Under the pieces are notes generated by a model, which saw only the letters and a program-made list of their open reading frames with translations, had not been told where the DNA came from and made no database searches. Shown in pieces: positions 27,449 through 37,759 of a DNA stretch of 64,000 nt (its first letter is position 1; each line of letters opens with the position of its first letter). Source of the stretch: Marimonas arenosa. Lineage in GTDB: Bacteria > Pseudomonadota > Alphaproteobacteria > Rhodobacterales > Rhodobacteraceae. The stretch lies in contig NZ_JANHAX010000007.1 of assembly GCF_030848945.1 (NCBI RefSeq), positions 124,001 through 188,000 on the forward strand. Reading direction: 5' to 3'. The position numbers and the translations under genes are program-made.

Positions 27449-29284
27449 CTAGTTGAAGAACAGCGCGAACCCCGCGGCGCGACCATTGGTCAGGCGCTGG
27501 AACTGCCGCCAGCTCTGCGCGGTGATGCGCGGGCCCCTGGCGACATGTTCGTAGAGCGCGGCGCCTTGGATCAGCCCCAGCAGATCGAGCGGGGTGGGGT
27601 TGTTCTCGTAATGTGTCAGGCTGACGCCATGGCCCAGCGGCAGCAGCGGATGCGGGATCAACAGCCGTCCCTCCAGCACATCCTCGGCATCGTCCAGGAT
27701 CTTCTGCCAGGCCTCGGCCACCCGCGGCTCGATCGTCAGCGGCAACGCCGCGTCCTGCCGCGCGTTGGGGATCCATTCGCGGGTGTTGTCGGTTTCCTGG
27801 TCCAGAAGCGTCCAGAATCGGCGGTTCTCGGAGATCATGCTGCGCCAATTGTCCAGCGCCGCCTGCACATGCGCCGGCTCGGGCTGCTGTTCGAGCGCGG
27901 TGATCAGGATGTAGAGCGCGTCGATGATCGGGCGGAAATCTTGCGGCGTGCTGCGGGTCCCGGTGCGCAGTCGCAGTTCCATCTCGGCCTTGCTTTTCTG
28001 CTTGCCGATATCCCGCATGCTCTGTTGCGCCGTGTTCTTTTCGCTGACCGCCTCTTTCAGCGCCTGTTTCAACTTCGCCAACTCGGTCTGGATTGCGGCC
28101 CTGGAATCGGTGCTCTGTTCGACCTCAAGCGCCTCGCGCAGCGCGATCTGCCGGTCCGTGATGCCCTGCACGTGCTGTTCCGCCTCGCGAAACGTCTTCG
28201 TGGCCGCGCGGTAATCGGCATTCAGCTTGTCGACCCGGGCCTGCAGATCCTGCGTCACGTCATTCAACGGCAGCTTGGCCTTGGCGCTTGAGATTTCGTT
28301 GCGGATCGTGCGCAGGTTCTGCGAATGCACGCGGCGGTCGGCCCAGAGTTTCTGCTGCTCGGCCTTCAGCTCGGCGCGGCGGGCTTCCAGTTCGTCGCGC
28401 TTGGCCTGGTCGTTCTTGACGTCGCGGGTTCTGAGCTGGGCGTTGATGTCGTTGATCTGGTCGCGCAGCTCCTTGTCGCGTTTCCTGGTCTTGTCCTGCG
28501 CTTCTTTCTGCACCGCTTCCAGCCGGTCCTGCTCGGCCTCGAGTGCGGCGATCTCGGCGGCGATCTCCTCCGGGTCGTAGATGTTGGGGATATCCGGCGC
28601 CTCGGACATCTTCCGGCGACCTTCGGCGACGTTCTCGAATATCGGCGTCGGGTCGAAGGCCATCGCCGCGTGGCCCAGACCCGATAGCATGTGGGTATAG
28701 GCCGCGAGCCAGGCCTGGTCGGCGGCGTCGAAACGCACCGTGATCGCCTGGCCATAGTGCCCCGAGGCCTTCCAGTCGCGCATTCCCTGGCGGCCGAAAA
28801 TGACTGGCGCCAGTACCTCTTCGACGCCTTCGCCATCGTCCTGCATGCCGTTGAGGTTCATGTCGAACCACAGCTCGGTCACGGTCAGCTCGAACGGCTC
28901 CGCGCCCGCGGCCTCGGCCTGTTTGACCAGCCGCCGCGCCGCCGACATGTCGGCCACAAAAGTCTCGACCACCTCGCGGAAGGTCTCGGGGGTCGCCTCT
29001 CTGGCCGGGGTGACCCGCGGCGCGCCCATCGGCAGACGCAAGAGCGGCAGGCCCAGCGTTCGGTTGTCGATCCCGTATTCGTAACGCGCCTGCACCACTT
29101 TCTCGACGGCGCGCAGGGTCGTCAGCATGCCCAGTTCGAAGGGGTTGGCCTCTGCGGCGGCGCTCAGCGCCGCGATCCGCGCCTCCAGCCTCGGCGTGCC
29201 ATTGCCTTGCGGATTGTTCTGCGCTGCGACGCCCCCGGCCAGAACGGCGGCCAGGCAGGCCGCGATGACTTTGTTCCCGAACAT
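27449..29284 (-). CDS. Exported coiled-coil protein of unknown function
   Basis: A 611-residue protein with a Sec signal (MFGNKVIAACLAAVLAGGVAAQ). Residues about 130-150 include DMNLNGMQDDGEG, which resembles an EF-hand-like calcium loop. A long, highly charged coiled coil (about 240-430, rich in Glu/Lys/Arg/Gln) follows, then a helical C-terminal domain. I do not recognise a family. The start was chosen at the signal peptide; the open frame continues upstream without support. Confidence 0.78.
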   Translation of the reverse strand: MFGNKVIAACLAAVLAGGVAAQNNPQGNGTPRLEARIAALSAAAEANPFELGMLTTLRAVEKVVQARYEYGIDNRTLGLPLLRLPMGAPRVTPAREATPETFREVVETFVADMSAARRLVKQAEAAGAEPFELTVTELWFDMNLNGMQDDGEGVEEVLAPVIFGRQGMRDWKASGHYGQAITVRFDAADQAWLAAYTHMLSGLGHAAMAFDPTPIFENVAEGRRKMSEAPDIPNIYDPEEIAAEIAALEAEQDRLEAVQKEAQDKTRKRDKELRDQINDINAQLRTRDVKNDQAKRDELEARRAELKAEQQKLWADRRVHSQNLRTIRNEISSAKAKLPLNDVTQDLQARVDKLNADYRAATKTFREAEQHVQGITDRQIALREALEVEQSTDSRAAIQTELAKLKQALKEAVSEKNTAQQSMRDIGKQKSKAEMELRLRTGTRSTPQDFRPIIDALYILITALEQQPEPAHVQAALDNWRSMISENRRFWTLLDQETDNTREWIPNARQDAALPLTIEPRVAEAWQKILDDAEDVLEGRLLIPHPLLPLGHGVSLTHYENNPTPLDLLGLIQGAALYEHVARGPRITAQSWRQFQRLTNGRAAGFALFFN

Positions 29285-29428
29285 CCGATACCCCTTGTCA
29301 CTCGTTGTTCCCGAAACGGGTTTTCCCGCCCGCACGGGTCCAAGTGTGCAGGCCGTTTCGGGCGGTTTCAAGGCACGCAGGGTAAGGTATTCCCGACCCG
29401 CGGCGGAAGCCGCTCCGGTCCAAACCCA

Positions 29429-29458
29429 AGAAAAAAGGGCGCCCAAGCCAGACGCCCT
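29429..29458 (-). terminator. Rho-independent terminator of mdh
   Basis: On the minus strand, AGGGCG pairs with CGCCCT across an 11-base loop and is followed at once by TTTTTTCTT. It lies 26 bases after the mdh stop codon, a classic intrinsic terminator, and separates mdh from the downstream coiled-coil gene. Confidence 0.85.
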
Positions 29459-29483
29459 CAGAGACTCACGGATTTTCGGCCGC

Positions 29484-30563
<1,080 letters not shown>

Positions 30564-30610
30564 TTAGCGCTAAACCGGTTGCGAAACCGTAACTTAAGGA
30601 GCGCGCGCCG

Positions 30611-31366
30611 GTGCCCGAGCTTGATCTCAGCTTTTTCGCGGTCGCGATTCCGGCGGTCATCTTCGCTGGCGTGTCGAAGGGGGGCTTCGGCTCCGGCGCG
30701 GCCTTCGCCGCGGTTGCGATTCTTGCCTTGCTGCTCGAGCCCGGCATGGCGATCGGGATCATGCTGCCACTTCTGATGCTGATCGACGCCGCGACTCTGC
30801 GGTCCTACTGGGGGAAATGGGACAAGGACGCCGCCCGCCACCTGGTCCTCGGCGCTGTTCCGGGCGTGGCGCTGGGGGCGGCGCTCTACAAGGTCGCCGA
30901 CGCCGATGTCTTCCGGGTGCTGATCGGGGGGATCTCGGTCGGTTTCGTGGCCTGGCAGGTCCTCGGCCGCATAGGCCGAATCCCGGTGGCCGAAAAACCC
31001 ATCCCGCCGGCGGGTGGGATGTTTGCCGGTGCTGTCGCCGGGCTCACTAGCTTTATCAGCCATGCCGGCGGCCCGCCCGCGGCGGTCTACCTCCTGTCGC
31101 TCCGGCCCACGAAAACCCAATACCAGGCCACCACCGTGCTGACTTTCTGGGTGATCAACATCCTGAAATTCGTGCCCTATGCCTGGCTCGGAATCTTCAC
31201 CGTCCAGACAGGACTCGCCGATCTGTTCCTCGCACCGTTTGCGCTGTTAGGGGCTTGGCTCGGCGTCAGGGCGCACTACGTCGTGCCCGAGCGTGCCTTC
31301 TTTACGCTCACTTATGTGCTGCTGACACTGACAGGGGCGCGGCTGATCTGGGTCGGCCTGACCTGA
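30611..31366 (+). CDS. TauE/SafE family sulfite/anion exporter
   Basis: A 251-residue membrane protein with about eight hydrophobic helices. It has the TauE/SafE repeats, including the N-terminal GVSKGGFGSG and the internal SFISHAGGPPAAVYLL. Members export sulfite, sulfoacetate or other organosulfur anions. The GTG start follows TAAGGAGC. The gene is divergent from mdh. The substrate is unknown; a second TauE/SafE gene lies at 61251-62174. Confidence 0.88.
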   Translation: MPELDLSFFAVAIPAVIFAGVSKGGFGSGAAFAAVAILALLLEPGMAIGIMLPLLMLIDAATLRSYWGKWDKDAARHLVLGAVPGVALGAALYKVADADVFRVLIGGISVGFVAWQVLGRIGRIPVAEKPIPPAGGMFAGAVAGLTSFISHAGGPPAAVYLLSLRPTKTQYQATTVLTFWVINILKFVPYAWLGIFTVQTGLADLFLAPFALLGAWLGVRAHYVVPERAFFTLTYVLLTLTGARLIWVGLT

Positions 31367-31463
31367 TCCGAGGCATACGCGCCCGAGCCTTTATCTTGTA
31401 TCTTGCCGGACAGATTCAGCGGGGTGGCGGCTGAGCCCCCAATCGGTGTCGCAGCCGCGTGGT

Positions 31464-31787
31464 TCAGGCATCGTTGCCTTTCGCGGGAAGGGTTTCGGCC
31501 AGTTCCTCATAAGCCTGTCCCGAAGCCACCAGACAAGTCATGCCGTTCGGCAGGGTCACCGTGATCGTCCAGGTGCCGCTGTCTTCGGAGGCAAACACCT
31601 CGACGACCGCATTGTTGGCTCCGAGCCCGACCGATTGCCGGGTTTCGCCGTAGCCTTCCGCCAGACGCTTGACCACGACGTCGCGCGGGGCGCAGGGGCT
31701 GCCCGCGGTTTGCGCGGCAACCGCGAAGGGGGCAGTTGCGTGACCCAGCGCGCTGGTTAAAAGGACAGCTATGATCTTCGTTTTCAT
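31464..31787 (-). CDS. Small exported protein
   Basis: A 107-residue protein with a Sec signal (MKTKIIAVLLTSALGHATAPFAVAAQ). The mature part of about 80 residues has two cysteines (SPCAPR and MTCLVA) that could form a disulfide. I do not recognise a family. The frame extends to 32006, but the extra part overlaps the mcl2 upstream region and lacks support. It lies between a convergent TauE gene and the divergent mcl2. Confidence 0.72.
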   Translation of the reverse strand: MKTKIIAVLLTSALGHATAPFAVAAQTAGSPCAPRDVVVKRLAEGYGETRQSVGLGANNAVVEVFASEDSGTWTITVTLPNGMTCLVASGQAYEELAETLPAKGNDA

Positions 31788-32000
31788 TGCATCAATCTTT
31801 CGTTGTTCCGGCCGTACCTTTTCCGCCGGCATTCCCGGCGGTCGCGGTTCTGTCCTGATCCGACACCGGCGCGCCTGCGTCCCGCCCGCCGACCCGCCCC
31901 GTGCGGCCCTGCCGATGCTCCGGCCCGTGACACCAGCCTCACGACAAGGCCTGAAGGTGGGGTTAACGCCACGCGCGATGGCTTGGAGGCGCGATTCATT

Positions 32001-32011
32001 CTGCAATGCAG
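32001..32011. promoter_or_regulatory. CTGCAATGCAG inverted repeat upstream of mcl2
   Basis: A five-base inverted repeat with one central base, ending 71 bases before the mcl2 start. Related sequences occur at 55720-55730, also 71 bases before ccr, and at 54233-54243 between ecm and the acyltransferase gene. It may be the site of a regulator of the ethylmalonyl-CoA pathway; this is inferred from similarity only. Confidence 0.4.
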
Positions 32012-32081
32012 CAAGATTTCCCTTGAACGAAAGGCGCGAAAAATGCTCTATCCGCGCAACAATATTTCAAGGGAGACTCGC

Positions 32082-32921
32082 ATGACCCGCCCGTACCGCT
32101 CGGTTCTCTACATCCCCGGCTCCAAGGAACGCGCCCTCGAAAAGGCTCGCGGCCTGGCCGTGGACGCGATCATTTTCGATCTCGAGGATGCCGTGACCCC
32201 CGACGCCAAGATCGAGGCTCGGGCCATCCTTGCTGCGGCGCTGAAACAGGGCGGCTACGGCAGCCGGGCCAAGATCGTGCGCATCAACGGGCTCGACACG
32301 ATCTGGGGCCGCGATGATGCGCTGGCGGTGAAGGACATGGAAGCCGATGCCATCCTGCTGCCGAAAGTGAACAACGCGCTCGATGTTCAGGCGCTGGCCG
32401 ACCTTGTCGGCGACATGCCGATCTGGGCGATGATGGAGACCACTCACGGCATCTGGAATGCGATGGAAGTGGCGGCCCACCCGGCAGTGCAGGGTTTCGT
32501 CGCGGGCACAAACGATCTGGCGAAAGAGCTCAACTGTCGCGCTCGCGCCGACCGCCTGCCGATGATGACCTCGCTGCAGCTGATGCTCTTGGCTGCGCGC
32601 GCTCATGGCGTGGTCGCGGTCGACGGCGTCTACAACCAGTTCAAGGATGAGGACGGCCTGCGCGTCGAATGTGAACAGGGCCGTGATCTCGGTTTTGACG
32701 GCAAGACGCTGATCCACCCGGCACAGGTCGACGTCACCAACGAGGTGTTTTCGCCGTCGGAAGAGGAAATCGACCTCGCCCGTCGCCAGATCGAGGCGTT
32801 CGAAGAGGTCGAGCGCACGGGGCAGGGGGTGGCCGTGGTCGACGGCAAGATTGTCGAGAATCTGCACGTCGAGACGGCACAGAAAATCCTCGCCATGGCG
32901 TCTGCCATCGCGTCTCTGTAG
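32082..32921 (+). CDS. mcl2: (3S)-malyl-CoA thioesterase
   Basis: A 279-residue member of the HpcH/HpaI citrate-lyase beta superfamily. It starts TRPYRSVLYIPGSKERAL and has the metal-binding FDLEDAVTP and MMETTHGIWNA motifs. In Rhodobacter sphaeroides the equivalent gene between mdh and mch-sdh is mcl2, which hydrolyses (3S)-malyl-CoA to malate and CoA in the ethylmalonyl-CoA pathway. The length and the neighbours (mch, sdh) fit Mcl2 better than the longer lyase Mcl1. The ATG follows AAGGGAG. Confidence 0.85.
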   Translation: MTRPYRSVLYIPGSKERALEKARGLAVDAIIFDLEDAVTPDAKIEARAILAAALKQGGYGSRAKIVRINGLDTIWGRDDALAVKDMEADAILLPKVNNALDVQALADLVGDMPIWAMMETTHGIWNAMEVAAHPAVQGFVAGTNDLAKELNCRARADRLPMMTSLQLMLLAARAHGVVAVDGVYNQFKDEDGLRVECEQGRDLGFDGKTLIHPAQVDVTNEVFSPSEEEIDLARRQIEAFEEVERTGQGVAVVDGKIVENLHVETAQKILAMASAIASL

Positions 32922-32960
32922 GGTGCGTGCCAACCCACCATTCCTCCGAGGAGCTATCCC

Positions 32961-33506
32961 ATGACCCTTCTGATCCTCGGCGTGCTGCTCTGGTCGCTCG
33001 CCCATCTCTTCAAACGTCTCGCGCCGGGTGTCCGCGAACCGATGGGAGAAAAGGGCAAGGGGCCGGTGGCGCTGGCGCTTCTGCTGTCGATCGTGCTGAT
33101 GGTTCTGGGCTATCGCGCGGCTGAGGGCGCGGTCTACTGGTCCCGCACGCCGATGCTGGTCGGGATCAACAACCTGCTGGTGCTGTTCTCGATCTACATC
33201 TTTGCCGCCGATGGCATGAAGACCCGCGCCAAGGGCTGGTTCCGCAACCCGCAGCTCACCGCCTTCAAGATCTGGGCCATCGCGCATCTGATCGTAAACG
33301 GCGACATGCCCTCGTTCGTCCTGTTCGGCGGGCTTCTCGCTTGGGCCGTGGTCGAGGTCATTGTCCTGAACCGCGCCAATCCGCGCCCGCCGAAGCCTGC
33401 CCCGGCCCCTTTGGGCAAAGAGATCGCCGCCGTCGCCGGTGCGGTCGTGGTCTTTGGCGTCATCGCCCTGATTCACAGCTGGCTGGGGCCATACCCGTTC
33501 GGCTGA
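32961..33506 (+). CDS. NnrU family membrane protein
   Basis: A 181-residue inner-membrane protein with five or so hydrophobic helices and the NnrU pattern of a start MTLLILGVLLWSLAHLFKR. NnrU was named from nitric-oxide-related gene clusters, but in this setting, between mcl2 and mch, the role is unknown. Spacing to both neighbours (39 and 28 bases) suggests an mcl2-nnrU-mch operon. The ATG follows GAGGAGC. Confidence 0.82.
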   Translation: MTLLILGVLLWSLAHLFKRLAPGVREPMGEKGKGPVALALLLSIVLMVLGYRAAEGAVYWSRTPMLVGINNLLVLFSIYIFAADGMKTRAKGWFRNPQLTAFKIWAIAHLIVNGDMPSFVLFGGLLAWAVVEVIVLNRANPRPPKPAPAPLGKEIAAVAGAVVVFGVIALIHSWLGPYPFG

Positions 33507-33534
33507 CCCTTCAAGACCAACCTGGAGCAGAAAC

Positions 33535-34566
33535 ATGGCCAAGACCAACCCGGGCCGATTTTTCGAAGACTACAAACTTGGCGAAGTGATCCATCACGCC
33601 GTTCCCCGCACCGTCTCGGGCGGCGAACGTGCGCTCTACCATGCGCTTTATCCGGCCCGCCACGCGCTCTATTCCTCGGATGAGTTTGCCCGCGCTAGCG
33701 GCTTGCCGGGCAGCCCGATCGACGATCTCGCCGCCTTCCACGTGGTCTTCGGCAAGACGGTGCCGGACATCTCTTTGAACGCGGTGGCCAACCTGGGCTA
33801 TGCCGAGGGGCGCTGGCTGAAACCGGTCTATCCCGGCGACACCCTGCGCTCGACTTCCGAAGTTATTGGTCTGAAACAGAACTCCAACGGCAAGTCCGGC
33901 GTGGTCTATGTCCGGACCCGGGGCCTCAACCAGCTCGACGAGGTGGTGATGGACTATGTCCGCTGGGTCATGGTGCGCAAATCGAATCTCGACGCGCCTG
34001 CTCCGGAAACGGTCATTCCAGAACTGAAAGACACCCTGTCTGCCGACGATCTGCTCATCCCCGAAGGTCTCGATTTCTCGGGTTACGATTTCACACTGGC
34101 GGGCGAGCCGCACCGCTGGGGGGATTACGAGGTGGGCGAAGTGATCGACCACGTCGATGGCGTCACCATCGAGGAAGCCGAGCACATGATCGCCACGCGG
34201 CTGTGGCAGAACACCGCCAAGGTCCATTTCGATGCCACCTTCCGCCCCGACGGTCAGCGCCTGATCTACGGCGGCCACGTCATTTCCATGGCCCGCGCGC
34301 TCAGCTTCAACGGCTTGGCCAACGCGCAGATGATCGTCGGCCTCAACGGTGGGGCGCATGCCAACCCATGTTTTACGGGCCTCACCGTCAAGGCCTGGTC
34401 CGAGGTGCTCGACAAGGCCGAGACCGCCGCGCCCGGCGTCGGCGCCATCCGGTTGCGGTTGGTGGCCACCTCGGACGGATCGGTGGGCGAATTGAAGGGC
34501 GAGGACGGAAAATACCTGCCCGGCGTGCTGCTGGACCTCGATTACTGGGCTTTGATGCCGATGTGA
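33535..34566 (+). CDS. mch: Mesaconyl-CoA hydratase
   Basis: A 343-residue double MaoC/hotdog enzyme. It starts AKTNPGRFFEDYKLGEVIHHAVPRT and has a second, related half around residue 190 (HRWGDYEVGEVIDH), as expected for the two-domain beta-methylmalyl-CoA dehydratase. It hydrates mesaconyl-CoA to beta-methylmalyl-CoA in the ethylmalonyl-CoA pathway. Its place just upstream of sdhC and downstream of mcl2 matches the Rhodobacter order. Confidence 0.92.
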   Translation: MAKTNPGRFFEDYKLGEVIHHAVPRTVSGGERALYHALYPARHALYSSDEFARASGLPGSPIDDLAAFHVVFGKTVPDISLNAVANLGYAEGRWLKPVYPGDTLRSTSEVIGLKQNSNGKSGVVYVRTRGLNQLDEVVMDYVRWVMVRKSNLDAPAPETVIPELKDTLSADDLLIPEGLDFSGYDFTLAGEPHRWGDYEVGEVIDHVDGVTIEEAEHMIATRLWQNTAKVHFDATFRPDGQRLIYGGHVISMARALSFNGLANAQMIVGLNGGAHANPCFTGLTVKAWSEVLDKAETAAPGVGAIRLRLVATSDGSVGELKGEDGKYLPGVLLDLDYWALMPM

Positions 34567-34895
34567 TCCGGTTTGTGATCACGTTGCCGCTCCAAGGCGG
34601 GAAAAGCCGGTTCGAAACGGCCTGATAGAGCGCTTTCCCGGTGCGACCGCACATCTGCCGGAAGGCCGGTCAAGCGCTCCGGATCAGGGTTTCTCGAAAA
34701 GGTCTGCCCTCGCTTGGCGTCAAACGTGATCACGCTGCGGGTGTGGGTGATCACAAACGTGGAATTTGACCGAAAATCCCCAACGGAATCATGCTGCAAA
34801 TGCGAAACTCACGTGACACAGCCGCCGAAACCGTTATCTAGGGTTCAAAGGAACAGCCCTGACAGGGTGCGTGCCAAGACGAAAGGGGAAAGACC
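34567..34895 (+). other. Intergenic region before sdhC
   Basis: This 329-base region holds no gene. It contains one isolated GTGATCAC palindrome (34575-34582) just after mch, the double GTGATCAC module (34726-34780), the 14-mer AGGGTGCGTGCCAA (34864-34877), which is repeated before nnrU, and the sdhC ribosome site (AAAGGGGAAAG). The sdh promoter should lie between the module and sdhC. Confidence 0.6.
34726..34780 (+). promoter_or_regulatory. Double GTGATCAC operator module of the sdh operon
   Basis: Palindromes at 34726-34733 and 34747-34754 are 21 bp apart, followed by ACAAACGTGGAA and CCGAAAATCCC. This matches the sucC module in spacing, order and flanking bases. The proximal palindrome ends 142 bases before the sdhC start. 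It is probably the operator of a regulator common to the succinate dehydrogenase and succinyl-CoA/2-oxoglutarate operons. Confidence 0.65.
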
Positions 34896-35279
34896 ATGCC
34901 CGCGCAGAAACCGGTGGAACGTCCGCTCAGCCCGCATATCCAGATCTACCGCTGGCAGGTGCCGATGCTGACGTCGATCCTGACCCGCATCACCGGCAAC
35001 GCGCTGGTCGTCGCGGCCTTGCTGATCGTCTGGTGGCTGCTCGCCGCTTCGACCTCGCCCGAATATTTTGCCACAGCCGACGCGGTGCTGACCTCGTGGT
35101 TCGGCGACCTGGTGCTGTCGCTGTCGGTGCTTGGGGTCTGGTATCACTACCTCACCGGGCTTCGGCATCTCTATTTCGACGCCGGCCACGGGCTCGATAT
35201 TCCCACCGCCGAGAAACTCGGGCTCGCCTGCCTGATCGGTTCGGTTGTGCTCACCATCATCACGCTGATCATCGTCTGA
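34896..35279 (+). CDS. sdhC: Succinate dehydrogenase cytochrome b556 subunit
   Basis: A 127-residue membrane anchor. The family signature RPLSPHIQIYRWQVPMLTSILTRITG is at the N-terminus (SPH-Y-R and SI-HR-TG equivalents, here SILTRITG). Three hydrophobic helices follow, and the haem-ligand region HYLTGLRHL lies near residue 88. It binds haem b and ubiquinone with SdhD and is the first gene of the sdh operon. Confidence 0.94.
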   Translation: MPAQKPVERPLSPHIQIYRWQVPMLTSILTRITGNALVVAALLIVWWLLAASTSPEYFATADAVLTSWFGDLVLSLSVLGVWYHYLTGLRHLYFDAGHGLDIPTAEKLGLACLIGSVVLTIITLIIV

Positions 35280-35289
35280 GGAGGGCCAG

Positions 35290-35661
35290 ATGCGTTACCT
35301 GACCGCCCGTAAACGCGCCGAGGGCAAAGGCGCTGCCCACACCGGGGTCGAGCACCATTGGTATATGACGGTCTCTGCCGTCGGGCTCGCCTTCCTGATC
35401 CCCACCTTCATCTTCATTTTCGGCCGCGCCCTCGGGCAGGGGCACGAGGCGGTGCTTGCTACCTTTGCGCAACCATTCCCGGCCATCCTCGCCGGCCTCA
35501 CGATCTATGTCGCGATGATGCATTTCAAGAAGGGCGCCCAGATCATGATCGAGGATTACTGGCAGGGCAGTCTGCGCAAGGGTCTTCTGATGCTGGTGAT
35601 CGGGCTCAGCTATGTCATCACCGCCACCGGTCTATTTGCGCTCGCCAAAATCGCACTCTGA
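35290..35661 (+). CDS. sdhD: Succinate dehydrogenase membrane anchor subunit
   Basis: A 123-residue three-helix protein. The N-terminus contains [23 protein letters not shown], typical of alphaproteobacterial SdhD. A quinone-site/haem region with histidine lies near residue 78 (MMHFKKG), followed by MIEDYWQG. It starts 10 bases after sdhC and precedes sdhA by 10 bases. Confidence 0.93.
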   Translation: MRYLTARKRAEGKGAAHTGVEHHWYMTVSAVGLAFLIPTFIFIFGRALGQGHEAVLATFAQPFPAILAGLTIYVAMMHFKKGAQIMIEDYWQGSLRKGLLMLVIGLSYVITATGLFALAKIAL

Positions 35662-35671
35662 GGGACACACC

Positions 35672-37477
35672 ATGGCTGCTTACGAATACGAAACCCATGA
35701 CTATGACGTTGTCGTGGTGGGCGCCGGAGGTGCCGGTCTGCGCGCCACGCTGGGCATGGCCGAGCAGGGGCTCAGGACGGCCTGCGTGACCAAGGTGTTC
35801 CCGACGCGCTCGCACACCGTCGCCGCCCAGGGCGGCATCGCCGCATCGCTGTCGAACATGGGCCCCGACCACTGGCAATGGCACATGTATGACACCGTCA
35901 AGGGCTCGGACTGGCTGGGCGACACCGACGCGATGGAATACCTCGCCCGCGAGGCGCCCAAGGCGGTCTACGAGCTGGAACATTACGGCGTTCCGTTCAG
36001 CCGCACCGAGGAAGGCAAGATCTACCAGCGCCCGTTCGGCGGCCACACTACCGAGTTCGGCGAAGGCCCGCCGGTGCAGCGCACCTGTGCCGCCGCCGAC
36101 CGCACCGGTCACGCCATCCTGCACACGCTTTACGGTCAAAGCCTCAAGAACAACGCCGAATTCTATATCGAGTATTTCGCCATCGACCTGGTCATGTCCG
36201 ACGACGGAGTGTGCCAGGGCGTGGTCTGCTGGAAGCTCGATGACGGCACTTTCCACGTCTTCAACGCCAAGATGGTGGTGCTGGCCACCGGTGGCTATGG
36301 CCGCGCCTATTTCTCCTGCACCTCGGCCCATACCTGCACCGGCGACGGCGGCGGCATGGTGGCGCGAGCAGGGCTGGCGCTGGAAGACATGGAATTCGTC
36401 CAGTTCCACCCCACAGGCATCTATGGCTCCGGCTGCCTGATCACCGAAGGCGCGCGCGGCGAGGGCGGGTATCTGACCAACTCCGAGGGCGAGCGCTTCA
36501 TGGAGCGCTATGCGCCGCAATACAAGGACCTCGCGCCGCGCGACTACGTCTCCCGCTCGATGACGATGGAAATCCGCGAAGGTCGCGGCGTGGGGGCCGA
36601 GGGCGATCACATCCACCTCAACCTTTCCCACCTGCCGGCCGAGGCGCTGGCCGAACGCCTGCCGGGCATTTCCGAATCCGCGAAAATCTTTGCCGGTGTC
36701 GATGTCACCAAGGAACCGATCCCGGTCCTGCCCACCGTGCACTACAACATGGGCGGCATCCCGACGAACTATTGGGGTGAGGTGATCAACCCGACCAAGA
36801 AGGACCCCAACGCCGTCGTGCCGGGCTTGATGGCCGTGGGCGAGGCCGGCTGCGCCAGTGTGCATGGTGCTAACCGGCTTGGGTCCAATTCGCTCATCGA
36901 CCTCGTCGTCTTCGGCCGCGCCGCGGCAATTCGCGCCGGCAAAGTGGTGGACGCCGACACGGCCAACCCCGACTTGAACCAGCCCAGCGTCGACAAAGCC
37001 TTTGATCGCTTCGACGGCCTGCGCCATGCCAAGGGCAACGTGCCCACGGCCGAGCTCCGGCTGGAAATGCAGAAAACCATGCAGGCCGACGCTGCCGTTT
37101 TCCGGACCTCGAAAACGCTGGCCGAAGGGGTCGAGAAGATGACCGCGATCGCCGGCAAGCTTGACGATCTCAAGGTCACCGACACCTCGCTGGTGTGGAA
37201 CTCCGACCTGATGGAAACGCTGGAACTGACCAACCTGATGCCCAACGCCATGGCCACCATCGTCAGCGCCGAGGCCCGCAAGGAATCCCGCGGCGCCCAC
37301 GCGCACGAGGATTTCACCACCCGCGACGACAAGAACTGGCGCAAGCACACCATCGCCCATGTCGACGGGCCCAAGGTGACGCTCAGCTATCGCGACGTGA
37401 TCAAGGACCCGCTCACCACCGAGAAAGAGGGTGGGATTTCCCTCAAGAAAATCGCACCCAAGGCGAGAACATTCTGA
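35672..37477 (+). CDS. sdhA: Succinate dehydrogenase flavoprotein subunit
   Basis: A 601-residue subunit that oxidises succinate to fumarate. The FAD-binding GAGGAGLRA is near residue 16, covalent FAD attachment is at the histidine of [12 protein letters not shown] (about 45-56), the substrate region is [13 protein letters not shown] near 240, and the late [20 protein letters not shown] completes the family pattern. The start [12 protein letters not shown] was chosen over an upstream in-frame ATG. Its stop overlaps the next small gene. Confidence 0.97.
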   Translation: MAAYEYETHDYDVVVVGAGGAGLRATLGMAEQGLRTACVTKVFPTRSHTVAAQGGIAASLSNMGPDHWQWHMYDTVKGSDWLGDTDAMEYLAREAPKAVYELEHYGVPFSRTEEGKIYQRPFGGHTTEFGEGPPVQRTCAAADRTGHAILHTLYGQSLKNNAEFYIEYFAIDLVMSDDGVCQGVVCWKLDDGTFHVFNAKMVVLATGGYGRAYFSCTSAHTCTGDGGGMVARAGLALEDMEFVQFHPTGIYGSGCLITEGARGEGGYLTNSEGERFMERYAPQYKDLAPRDYVSRSMTMEIREGRGVGAEGDHIHLNLSHLPAEALAERLPGISESAKIFAGVDVTKEPIPVLPTVHYNMGGIPTNYWGEVINPTKKDPNAVVPGLMAVGEAGCASVHGANRLGSNSLIDLVVFGRAAAIRAGKVVDADTANPDLNQPSVDKAFDRFDGLRHAKGNVPTAELRLEMQKTMQADAAVFRTSKTLAEGVEKMTAIAGKLDDLKVTDTSLVWNSDLMETLELTNLMPNAMATIVSAEARKESRGAHAHEDFTTRDDKNWRKHTIAHVDGPKVTLSYRDVIKDPLTTEKEGGISLKKIAPKARTF

Positions 37478-37758
37478 TGATCAAGCATGTGTGTGTGTCC
37501 ACTCTGACCCTGGCTCTGACCGCCACGGCGGTCCCGGCCAATGTCATGTTGGAGGCCACGAGGGCGATGACCGAATGCTATCAGGAGGTCGAGAATGGCG
37601 GCACGGTTCTGGTATCGATCAGAAAGTCCGGCGACGGCGTGACCCTGCGCTACAAGAAAAGCAAGCAGGCCAGGAAAGACCGGGTCAGCAACAAGGTCTA
37701 CAACAAGGCCAAGGCCGATGTGGATGTCTGCATGAACAAGAAGCTCGGGAGCAACTGA
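37477..37758 (+). CDS. Small exported protein between sdhA and sdhB
   Basis: A 93-residue protein with a signal sequence ([21 protein letters not shown]) and a basic mature part with two cysteines (TECYQE, DVCMNK). Its first ATG base is the last base of the sdhA stop (TGATG), so translation is coupled. It has no recognised family, and its role in the succinate dehydrogenase operon is unknown. Confidence 0.7.
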   Translation: MIKHVCVSTLTLALTATAVPANVMLEATRAMTECYQEVENGGTVLVSIRKSGDGVTLRYKKSKQARKDRVSNKVYNKAKADVDVCMNKKLGSN

Positions 37759-37759
37759 G

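Noticed and set aside
31788..32006. N-terminal extension of the small exported protein.
   Set aside because: The signal peptide begins at 31787, and the extension crosses the mcl2 upstream region with Arg/Gly-rich translation.
35618..37360. A 580-codon open frame antisense to sdhA, and similar long frames antisense to sucA and ecm.
   Set aside because: They mirror GC-rich coding sequence, have low-complexity His/Arg/Gly composition and no family features.
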